DNA from: an uncultured Collinsella sp.
GTDB taxonomy: Bacteria; Actinomycetota; Coriobacteriia; Coriobacteriales; Coriobacteriaceae
DNA length: 20,115 bases
Assembly (NCBI GenBank): GCA_902465265.1
Contig: CABQMF010000037.1
Span: 1 to 20,115 of the forward strand
Direction: 5' to 3'
Part shown: one piece after another, positions 13,842 to 20,115 of the stretch
Layout: each line of letters starts with the position of its first letter
How positions within the stretch are numbered: the stretch's first letter is position 1
Notes under the pieces: generated by a model
The model's database searches: none
What the model was told of the DNA's origin: nothing
The model's input: only the letters and a program-made list of their open reading frames with translations
Program-made: the position numbers and the translations under genes

Positions 13842-16181
13842 ATGGCAGATTCCAGCAAAAAGATGCAGATCGTGTTTGCCTCGGCCGAGTGCGCACCGTT
13901 TGTAAAGACCGGTGGCCTGGGCGACGTGGCAGGCTCGCTGCCTGCGGCGCTTGTGCGCGCCGGCGCCGAAGTCATCGTGATGGTGCCCAAGTACGCCACC
14001 ATCAAGGACGAGTACAAGGCAAAGATGGAGCACTTCTCCGACTTTTACGTGAGCCTAGGCTGGCGCAACGAGTACTGCGGGCTCGAGAAGCTCGAGCACG
14101 ACGGTGTCACCTATATGTTCATCGACAACGAGCGCTACTTTGCGCGCGACTATCCGTACGGCTTCTTTGACGACGGCGAGCGCTTTGCGTTCTTCTCCAA
14201 GGCCATCACCGAGAGCTTGCAGCACCTGCCGGCCGGTTTTGAGTGCGACATCCTGCACTGCAACGACTGGCAGACGGCACTGGCGCCCGTGTTCCTGCGC
14301 GAGTTCTACCAGGGCCTGCCGCTGTACGACCGCGTCAAGACCGTGTTCTCGATCCACAACGTGGCGTTCCAGGGCCAGTTTAGCGACACCGTGATGGAGG
14401 ACATCCTGGGTGTGGCGCATATTCCGGCGGCCGCCTCGCAGCTGCGTTGCGACGCCTGCAGCATCAACTACATGCTGGGCGCGCTGCGCTATGCCGATGC
14501 CATCACCACGGTGAGCCCCACCTATGCCAACGAGATCCAGACGCCCGAGTTTGGCGAGGGCCTGGACGGTGTGCTGCGCGAGCGCTCCTATGCGCTGCAG
14601 GGCATTTTGAACGGCATTGACGTGGCAGGCTTTGACCCAGCGACCGACAAGCGCATTGCCGCAAACTACACGGTCGAGGACCGTTCCGGCAAGGCTGTGT
14701 GCAAGGCAAAGCTGCAGGAAGAGCTGGGGCTCGAGGTTCGCGACGACCGCCCGCTTATGGTGATGGTCACCCGTCTGACGCGCCAGAAGGGCTTGGACTT
14801 GGTCATGTACGCGCTCGACCGCATTTTGGCCGGCGGCGTGCAGGTGGCGGTGCTGGGCACCGGCGACCGCGACTACGAGGACGGCCTGCGCTACTTCCAG
14901 GACAAGTACCCCGGAACCATGGCCGCGCGCATCGAGTTCGATCCTGCGCTGTCGCAGCGTATGTATGCCGCCGCCGACATGTTCCTGATGCCTTCGAAGT
15001 TTGAACCCTGCGGCCTGTCGCAGATCATCGCCATGCGCTACGGCACCCTGCCCATCGTTCGCGAGACCGGTGGTCTGAAGGACACGGTGATCCCGTATAA
15101 CGAGTTTACCGGCGAGGGCACGGGCTTCTCGTTTACCAACTTTAACGGCGACGAGATGGGCGACGCCGTGTTCCGCGCGGCACGCTTGTTCTGGGACAAT
15201 CGCGATGCCTGGAACCAGCTGGTCACGCAGGCCATGAGCCAGGACTTTAGCTGGACGCGCTCGGCCGACAAGTATCTGGACCTGTACTTCTTTATGCATC
15301 CGGAGATTGAGAGGCCGGCGGCGGTTGTCGACGAGCCTGAGCCCAAGGCCAAGCCGGTTGTTGAGGCGCCCGCAGCTGCTGAGGAGCCCAAGACTGAGGA
15401 AAAGACGGTTGAGGCAGCTCCCGAGGCTGAGGATAAGCCGGCTGCAAAGCCTGCCGCCAAGAAGACTACGACGCGCAAGACGACGGCTAAGAAGGCTACG
15501 ACCACGAAGGCCGCTGCGGCAAAGACGACTGCTGCCAAGACAACGACGACGCGTAAGCGCACGACCGCCGCTGCCAAGAAGGCCGCCGGGGCCGAGGCTG
15601 CTCCCGAGGTAAAGGCCGAGACCGCCAAGGCCAAGCCGGCCGCAAAGGCTCCGGCCAAGACTGCAGCCAAGAAGACGACCGCGACCAAGACCACTGCCGC
15701 CAAGAAGACTGCAGCTACGAAGGCGACGGCTACCAAGTCGACGACCGCCAAGGCCACTGCAACGAAGGCGGCCGCAAAGCCGGCAGCCAAGGTCGAGGAG
15801 ACGCCTGCCGAGTCCAAGGTAGAGGCAACCGTCGAGGCCAAGCCCGCCGCCAAGACCACCACGCGCAAGCGCACTACGACGACGGCCAAGAAGACCACAA
15901 CCAAGGCTGCTGCTCCCAAGGCGGAAGCTAAGGCCGAGGCCAAACCCGCAGTAAAGGCCAAGCCCGCGCCGAAGGCAGCCGAGGCCAAGCCCGCTGCTGC
16001 CAAAGAGGAGCCCAAGGCCGAGGTAAAGGCCAAGCCGGCGACGAAGGCCGCCCCGAAGGCAGAGGCTAAGCCCGAGCCCGCCAAGGAGACCCCGGTCTCC
16101 CCCGCCGCTCCGGCAGCGGAAAAGGCCCCGTCCAAGAAGACGTCCGTCCGCAAGGCAACGGCCACCCGCAAGCGCCGCTAG
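13842..16181 (+). CDS. glgA: Glycogen synthase GlgA (GT5) with ~290-residue histone-H1-like C-terminal extension
   Basis: Transfers glucose from ADP-glucose to the growing alpha-1,4-glucan. The catalytic part (residues 1 to about 488) has the normal length. It shows FVKTGGLGDVAGSLP with ADP-glucose-binding Lys22, CNDWQTAL, FSIHNVAFQG, NGIDVAGFDPATD, TRLTRQKGLDLV (Arg/Lys pair), and MPSKFEPCGLSQIIAMRYGTLPIVRETGGLKDTV (GT-B C-terminal signature). After HPEIERP comes a linker rich in Glu and Pro (about 45 residues), then about 240 residues made almost only of Ala, Lys, Thr, Pro and Glu, with repeated TTTRK and AAKKT-type units, ending TRKRR. The tail frame is uninterrupted over about 870 bases and keeps the gene's codon bias, so it looks translated. 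The ATG at 13842 has AGGGAG upstream; the frame is open earlier but without a start signal. A terminator follows. Confidence 0.97.
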   Translation: MADSSKKMQIVFASAECAPFVKTGGLGDVAGSLPAALVRAGAEVIVMVPKYATIKDEYKAKMEHFSDFYVSLGWRNEYCGLEKLEHDGVTYMFIDNERYFARDYPYGFFDDGERFAFFSKAITESLQHLPAGFECDILHCNDWQTALAPVFLREFYQGLPLYDRVKTVFSIHNVAFQGQFSDTVMEDILGVAHIPAAASQLRCDACSINYMLGALRYADAITTVSPTYANEIQTPEFGEGLDGVLRERSYALQGILNGIDVAGFDPATDKRIAANYTVEDRSGKAVCKAKLQEELGLEVRDDRPLMVMVTRLTRQKGLDLVMYALDRILAGGVQVAVLGTGDRDYEDGLRYFQDKYPGTMAARIEFDPALSQRMYAAADMFLMPSKFEPCGLSQIIAMRYGTLPIVRETGGLKDTVIPYNEFTGEGTGFSFTNFNGDEMGDAVFRAARLFWDNRDAWNQLVTQAMSQDFSWTRSADKYLDLYFFMHPEIERPAAVVDEPEPKAKPVVEAPAAAEEPKTEEKTVEAAPEAEDKPAAKPAAKKTTTRKTTAKKATTTKAAAAKTTAAKTTTTRKRTTAAAKKAAGAEAAPEVKAETAKAKPAAKAPAKTAAKKTTATKTTAAKKTAATKATATKSTTAKATATKAAAKPAAKVEETPAESKVEATVEAKPAAKTTTRKRTTTTAKKTTTKAAAPKAEAKAEAKPAVKAKPAPKAAEAKPAAAKEEPKAEVKAKPATKAAPKAEAKPEPAKETPVSPAAPAAEKAPSKKTSVRKATATRKRR

Positions 16182-16218
16182 CCCACAGACGATCTAAAAC
16201 CTAATCAAAACCCTAAAC

Positions 16219-16252
16219 AAGGGGCGCTCCAACCGGGCGCCCCTTCTCTGTA
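16219..16252 (+). terminator. Intrinsic terminator after glgA
   Basis: AAGGGGCGC (16219-16227) pairs perfectly with GCGCCCCTT (16237-16245) around a nine-base loop, followed by the pyrimidine-rich CTCTGT. It ends the glgB-to-glgA block and separates it from the GH13-GH77 gene. Confidence 0.8.
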
Positions 16253-16258
16253 GATAGT

Positions 16259-16276
16259 TGGTAAAACGATTTTCCA
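16259..16276. promoter_or_regulatory. LacI-type operator candidate upstream of the GH13-GH77 gene
   Basis: TGGTAAAACGATTTTCCA is an 18-bp near-palindrome with a central CG. The left half is identical to half-sites in the glgB upstream region, and the right half matches its complement at 7 of 9 positions. It lies about 35 bases upstream of the predicted -35 box. Confidence 0.65.
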
Positions 16277-16309
16277 GCACAACCGTTCGCCGATAGTGAG
16301 CGGCTGTAG

Positions 16310-16338
16310 TTTATACAACTAAAGTACAACGATATACT
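16310..16338 (+). promoter_or_regulatory. Candidate promoter of the GH13-GH77 fusion gene
   Basis: TATACT (16333-16338) is a good -10 box, with TTTATA (16310-16315, weak -35) exactly 17 bases upstream. Transcription would start near 16345, just before the 18-bp palindrome. The region is AT-rich compared with its surroundings. Confidence 0.6.
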
Positions 16339-16358
16339 TAAATACTGTGCGTTAAGCC

Positions 16359-16376
16359 CATGGCCAGCTGGCCATG
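16359..16376. promoter_or_regulatory. Perfect 18-bp palindrome in the leader of the fusion gene
   Basis: CATGGCCAGCTGGCCATG is its own exact reverse complement, 23 bases upstream of the ATG at 16400 and about 20 bases downstream of the -10 box. The absence of a loop favours a protein-binding site over an RNA hairpin. Confidence 0.65.
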
Positions 16377-16399
16377 ACTGTATAGAACTGGACCGTACT

Positions 16400-19300
16400 A
16401 TGAGATTGATTCACAACAGCCGCCTACCGCAGTTTCGCACTCCGTTTGGCGCTGTGACCACTGGAACTTCCGTTGCACTCTCGGTGATTTTGGAGGATGC
16501 CGATCCCAACCAGGCAACACTCACCTTGCGTACCTGGGTCGATGAGGTCGGCGAGACCCTGATCCCGATGGAACACGAGGGCGATGGCATTTTTACCGGT
16601 GAGCTCAAATGCGATGAACCGTGTCTTGTGTGGTACAGCTTTATCTGCAATATCGAGGGCCAGCCCGAGGTTCGCCTGGGCGCGCCGCAAGGTCGCACCG
16701 GCGGCGAGGGCGTAACCTACGACTATGCCGAGGTGCCGTCCTTCCAGATTACCGTCTACAAGCACCGCGAGAACCGCCCCACCTGGTACGAGCGCGGCAT
16801 GGTGTACCAGATCTTCCCCGACCGCTACGCCCGTGACGAGCATTGGCGCGAGCGCACAATGGCTCAACTCGAAAAACCGCGCAAGGGCATTCAGCGCCGG
16901 ATGGTCGAGGACTGGAACGAGCCGCCCGTGTACGACCGCGCCGAGGACGGCTCCATCAAGACCTGGGACTTCTACGGCGGCTCACTCAAAGGTATCCAGG
17001 AAGACCTGCCCCGCATCGCCGAGCTGGGCTTTACGGCCATCTACCTCAATCCCATCTTTGAAGCCGCGAGCAACCACCGCTACGACACGGCCGACTACAC
17101 CAAGATCGACCCGATCCTGGGCACTGAGCAGGACTTTACCGAGCTGTGCCAGGCAGCCGAGAAGCTGGGCATCTCCATCATCCTGGACGGCGTCTTCAAC
17201 CACACGGGCGATGACTCGATCTATTTCAACCGCTACGGCAACTACCCCGGCGTGGGTGCCTGGCAGAGCGAGGATTCGCCGTGGCGCGATGCGTTCACCT
17301 TCCACGAGGACGGCTCGTACGACTGCTGGTGGGGCGTGGGCAACATGCCAGCCATCAACGAGAAGTCCGAGCTGGTGCGCGAGAAGCTCCTGGGCAAGGA
17401 CGGCGTGATCCGCAAATGGCTGCGCGCCGGTGCCCATGGTTGGCGCCTGGACGTCGCCGACGAGCTTTCCGACGACTTCCTGGCCCAGATCAAAAAGGCC
17501 GTAGTTGCCGAAAAGCCCGATGCACTGTTGCTCGGCGAAGTCTGGGAAGACGCCTCCAACAAGATTAGCTACGGCCATCTGCGCCGCTACCTGCAGGGCT
17601 CCGAACTGGACTCTGCCATGGATTACCCCTTCCGCGACATGGTCATCGGCTTTTTGATGGGCTACAAAAACGCCTACCAGGCAGCCGAGGATATCGAGAC
17701 CCTGCGCGAAAACTACCCGAGCGAGGCATTGTCCTGCGCGCTCAATCTGCTTTCGAGCCACGACCGTCCGCGCATCATCTCGGTGCTCGGCGGCGGCCCC
17801 GACGAGTCGCAGCTGCCCGAGTGCGAGCGCAGCAAATGGAGACTGGACGAAAACGCGATGGGACTGGCCAAGAGCCGCTTTTGGCTTGCCACGCTCATGC
17901 AGATGACCTTCCCCGGCGTGCCTTCGATCTACTACGGCGACGAATACGGCCTGGAGGGCCTGACCGACCCGGGCAACCGCCGCACCCTGCCGACAAAGGA
18001 CCAACTGCACGACTTCGACACGCTGGCTATTGTCAAGAACGCCTCCGCCGTACGCCGCGCACTGCCATTTATGATCGACGGCGAGATCAAGGCCTTCGCG
18101 CTCAACGACGAGGTGCTGGCATACAACCGCACGGGCAAGGATGGCGAGTCCGCGACGGTTATCATCAACCGCAGCCTGCGCAATTCGCACCGCGTGACGA
18201 TTCCGGCGCTCGACGAATGTGCGAGTGACGTGATCAGCGGTCACGAATGCGAGATCCACAACGGTACGGTCACGCTCGATCTGTATCCGCTGGGCTCTTC
18301 GATCATCTATCACCATGCCGAGCAGCGCCTGCAGGAGCCGCTCGATCACGGCGCGGGCGTCGTGTGCCACATCACGTCGGTGCCCACCGACGACGGCAAG
18401 CCCGGTACGATTGGTGCGCCCACGCGTCGCTTTATCAACCACCTGGCCGCTATGGGTATGCGCTACTGGCAGGTTCTGCCTGTCAACCCGACGGACTTCT
18501 TCCGCTCCCCTTACGCTGGGCCTTCGGCCTTTGCGGGCAATATTGACCTGCTGCCCGAGAGCCAAGAGGAGCTGGCGGCCGACTTTGAGACTTGGAAGGC
18601 CCGAGGCGGCGAGGATGCAGACCCGCTCTACACGGCGTTTAAGCATCGCAACGCCGATTGGCTCGAGAAGTACTGCGTCTACATGGCGGTTAAGAAGCAC
18701 TTTGAGGGCGAGTCGCGCCACGATTGGCCGGCGGATGTCGCCCGCTACAACGAGCATCTGATCGACGACAAGCGCTTCCACAACGAGGCCGAGCTGCAGG
18801 CGTTTATGCAGTATCGCTTTGACCTGGCCTGGTGCGAGCTCATGAACTATGCGCACAAGAAGGGCATCGAGGTCATCGGCGACATTCCTATGTATGTTTC
18901 GGACGATTCGGCAGACGCATGGAGCGAGCCCGAGAACTTCTGGCTATCCGATACCGGCAAGGCGATTGAGATTTCTGGCGCGCCGCCCGACAACTTTGCA
19001 CCCGAGGGCCAGGTGTGGGGCAACCCCACCTTCCGTTGGGACCACATGAAGGAGAACGGCTACCGCTGGTGGATGGACCGTCTGCGTCGCGCGTTCTCGC
19101 TCTACGATCGTGTGCGCCTGGACCACTTCCTGGGATTCCACAGCTACTTTAGCGTTCCCGCAGGTAAGGCCTGCGCCGACGGCCGCTGGCTGGCGGGTCC
19201 GGGCAAGGACCTGTTCCAGACTGCCTATGACGAGCTGGGGCCGCTCAACTTTATCGCCGAGGACCTGGGCTACCTGACGCCCGGCGTTCGCGCCATGGCT

Positions 19301-19696
19301 TCGACCTGCGGCTTCCCCGGTATGGACGTGCTGGAGTTTAGCGATTACGACGTCCGCTGCGGCGTGCATCCCACGCCGGGCAAGATTCTGTACACCTCGA
19401 CGCACGACACGTCGACGCTCGCCGGTTGGTGCACGCGCTCCTTTGCGGGCGGCGACGAGCCGAGCGGTGTTGAGGTGGCGGCCAAGCTGATGAGCGACGC
19501 GCTGGCAAGCGACGCTCCCCTGGTGATGATGCCGCTGCAGGATATCCTGGGACTTGGCGACGACTCGCGCATGAACGTGCCGGGCGTGGCCACGGGCAAC
19601 TGGACCTGGCAGGCCAATGAGGCCGATATTGAGGCAGCTGAGGGCAAAACCGCACAGCTCCTGCGCAACACCCATAGATTCTGGGGCGAAGCGTGA
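16400..19696 (+). CDS. Bifunctional GH13 debranching/neopullulanase-type amylase fused to GH77 4-alpha-glucanotransferase (MalQ)
   Basis: A 1098-residue two-enzyme protein. Residues 1 to about 125 form an N-terminal beta-domain of the CBM34/cyclomaltodextrinase type. A GH13 barrel follows: RGMVYQIFPDRYARD, ILDGVFNHTGDDS (region I with its His), GWRLDVADE (nucleophile Asp351), LLLGEVWED (Glu380), LLSSHDRPR (Asp455) and PSIYYGDEYGLEG. From about residue 645 to the end is a complete GH77 domain: QVLPVNPTDFFRSPYAGPSAFAGN, VRLDHFLGF (Asp908), IAEDLGYLTPGV (Glu954) and STHDTSTLAGW (Asp1003). Together they would open branch points and transfer maltodextrin chains, like the eukaryotic debranching enzyme. 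Similar fusions are known in clostridia. The ATG at 16400 has only a weak ribosome binding site; no better start exists. Own promoter and operator. No basic tail. Confidence 0.95.
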   Translation: MRLIHNSRLPQFRTPFGAVTTGTSVALSVILEDADPNQATLTLRTWVDEVGETLIPMEHEGDGIFTGELKCDEPCLVWYSFICNIEGQPEVRLGAPQGRTGGEGVTYDYAEVPSFQITVYKHRENRPTWYERGMVYQIFPDRYARDEHWRERTMAQLEKPRKGIQRRMVEDWNEPPVYDRAEDGSIKTWDFYGGSLKGIQEDLPRIAELGFTAIYLNPIFEAASNHRYDTADYTKIDPILGTEQDFTELCQAAEKLGISIILDGVFNHTGDDSIYFNRYGNYPGVGAWQSEDSPWRDAFTFHEDGSYDCWWGVGNMPAINEKSELVREKLLGKDGVIRKWLRAGAHGWRLDVADELSDDFLAQIKKAVVAEKPDALLLGEVWEDASNKISYGHLRRYLQGSELDSAMDYPFRDMVIGFLMGYKNAYQAAEDIETLRENYPSEALSCALNLLSSHDRPRIISVLGGGPDESQLPECERSKWRLDENAMGLAKSRFWLATLMQMTFPGVPSIYYGDEYGLEGLTDPGNRRTLPTKDQLHDFDTLAIVKNASAVRRALPFMIDGEIKAFALNDEVLAYNRTGKDGESATVIINRSLRNSHRVTIPALDECASDVISGHECEIHNGTVTLDLYPLGSSIIYHHAEQRLQEPLDHGAGVVCHITSVPTDDGKPGTIGAPTRRFINHLAAMGMRYWQVLPVNPTDFFRSPYAGPSAFAGNIDLLPESQEELAADFETWKARGGEDADPLYTAFKHRNADWLEKYCVYMAVKKHFEGESRHDWPADVARYNEHLIDDKRFHNEAELQAFMQYRFDLAWCELMNYAHKKGIEVIGDIPMYVSDDSADAWSEPENFWLSDTGKAIEISGAPPDNFAPEGQVWGNPTFRWDHMKENGYRWWMDRLRRAFSLYDRVRLDHFLGFHSYFSVPAGKACADGRWLAGPGKDLFQTAYDELGPLNFIAEDLGYLTPGVRAMASTCGFPGMDVLEFSDYDVRCGVHPTPGKILYTSTHDTSTLAGWCTRSFAGGDEPSGVEVAAKLMSDALASDAPLVMMPLQDILGLGDDSRMNVPGVATGNWTWQANEADIEAAEGKTAQLLRNTHRFWGEA

Positions 19697-19740
19697 TAAA
19701 ACCCCCGATATAGGGTACAGTTACAGCTGTTTGAATTTTT

Positions 19741-19766
19741 GCGGGCAGAGCGATCTGCCCGCTTTG
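19741..19766 (+). terminator. Hairpin between the fusion gene and fmdB, probable weak terminator
   Basis: GCGGGCAGA (19741-19749) pairs perfectly with TCTGCCCGC (19754-19762) around a GCGA (GNRA-type) tetraloop, followed by TTTG. The short T run suggests partial termination, letting some transcripts enter the downstream zinc-ribbon gene. The intercistronic gap also contains GTTACAGCTGT (19720-19730), shared with the glgB-glgP gap. Confidence 0.6.
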
Positions 19767-19784
19767 TGCTGAAAAGGAAGTAAT

Positions 19785-20021
19785 ATGGCGCGCTACGATT
19801 ACAAGTGCTCGAGCTGCGGCAACGTGTTTGAGGTTGAGCATCCCATGTCCGAGACCCCCGAGGTCGTGTGCCCGAGCTGCGGCGCTCCGGCGGCCAAGAC
19901 GTTCTCGGCCAGCGGCATCAAGTTTGAGGGAAGCGGCTTCTACAACACCGACCAGCGCAGCGGTGGTTCCAGCACCAACGCCACAAGCGGCTGCTGCGCC
20001 AACTGCCCACACAACCACTAG
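19785..20021 (+). CDS. FmdB-family small zinc-ribbon protein
   Basis: A 78-residue protein with the FmdB/CxxC_CXXC_SSSS signature: MARYDYKCSSCGNVFEVEHPMSE, then VVCPSCGAPAAKTFSASGIKFEGSGFY. Cys8, Cys11, Cys29 and Cys32 would bind one zinc ion. The tail is Ser/Thr/Gly-rich with an additional CCANCPH cluster (Cys70, Cys71, Cys74), common in actinobacterial members. The family is called a putative regulator, but its function is not established. The ATG at 19785 has AAAAGGAAG upstream. It follows the glycogen cluster on the same strand after a hairpin; a functional link to glycogen is not implied. Confidence 0.92.
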   Translation: MARYDYKCSSCGNVFEVEHPMSETPEVVCPSCGAPAAKTFSASGIKFEGSGFYNTDQRSGGSSTNATSGCCANCPHNH

Positions 20022-20062
20022 AGACAAGCGGTCCCGCCACCCAGGTTTCGTTATGAGTTGCG

Positions 20063-20115
20063 GTGAAATAGTTCCTGAATCAGCCCATCCAACGGCCAAA
20101 CAGGAACTATTTCAC
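20063..20115. repeat. Inverted repeat with perfect 15-bp arms at the window end
   Basis: GTGAAATAGTTCCTG (20063-20077) and CAGGAACTATTTCAC (20101-20115) are exact reverse complements around a 23-base spacer, 41 bases after the fmdB stop. The right arm ends at the last base of the window, so the repeat may be longer. There is no U-tract. It could be a dispersed palindromic element, a bidirectional terminator or the end of a mobile element. Confidence 0.75.

Noticed and set aside
15038..16171. Minus-strand hydrophobic Ala/Val-rich frame opposite the GlgA tail, looking like a membrane protein
   Set aside because: The hydrophobic look arises from the reverse complement of Lys/Ala/Thr codons; it has no defined start signal and overlaps the conserved GlgA domain.
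15440..16180. Lys/Ala/Thr coding repeats as a possible CRISPR array or DNA tandem repeat
   Set aside because: There is no constant repeat unit with regular spacers; repetition is at amino-acid level with varied codons and stays in frame with glgA.
16982..18856. Minus-strand open frame of 624 codons opposite the GH13-GH77 gene
   Set aside because: Antisense to conserved catalytic motifs in the plus frame; composition is that of a shadow frame.

Overview
The window looks like the chromosome of a high-GC, gut-type actinobacterium of the class Coriobacteriia, most likely Collinsella or a close relative. This is inferred from the high-GC third codon positions, the Firmicutes-style glgC/glgD pair inside an otherwise actinobacterial-looking sequence, and the general protein flavour. 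It was not tested by any search.

Left part (1-3780, all on the minus strand, read right to left): the promoter-proximal end of a capsule or exopolysaccharide operon. It begins with a NusG/LoaP-like antiterminator. It continues with a polyprenyl-phosphate sugar-1-phosphate transferase that would start the repeat unit, a WecG/TagA/CpsF glycosyltransferase, CapE (UDP-GlcNAc 4,6-dehydratase/5-epimerase) and the N-terminal half of CapF, which runs off the left edge. CapE and CapF are the first two steps towards UDP-N-acetyl-L-fucosamine. The genes abut or overlap. tagA is visibly poorer in GC than capE and capF. The capE reading frame has no stop codon inside the window.

Middle (3781-6562): a noncoding stretch of about 870 bp with several inverted repeats, then tRNA-Ala(GGC) on the minus strand with a textbook promoter and terminator. 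A two-gene minus-strand operon follows (HAD hydrolase, then thiamine pyrophosphokinase-like protein), whose 3' end is embedded in a long imperfect inverted repeat. The 331-bp divergent region between the HAD gene and glgB carries five copies of a TGGTAAAAC-type half-site.

Right part (6563-20021, plus strand): a nearly complete glycogen metabolism cluster. It holds branching enzyme GlgB, phosphorylase GlgP, ADP-glucose pyrophosphorylase GlgC with its non-catalytic partner GlgD, glycogen synthase GlgA and, after a terminator and its own promoter, a 1098-residue GH13-GH77 fusion (debranching-type amylase plus 4-alpha-glucanotransferase). GlgC/GlgD make ADP-glucose, GlgA elongates, GlgB branches, GlgP shortens outer chains to glucose-1-phosphate and the fusion protein handles the limit branches and recycles maltodextrins. 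A near-palindromic copy of the same operator motif lies upstream of the fusion gene, suggesting one LacI-type regulator for both transcription units. A small FmdB-type zinc-ribbon protein and a 15-bp-arm inverted repeat close the window.

The most unusual observation is that GlgA and GlgB, the two enzymes that build the polymer, both carry long low-complexity Lys/Ala/Thr/Pro tails resembling histone H1 or the tail of actinobacterial HU (about 290 residues in GlgA, about 80 in GlgB plus a short N-terminal patch). GlgP, GlgC, GlgD and the fusion enzyme have none. GlgB also has Gly where GH13 region I normally has a conserved His.
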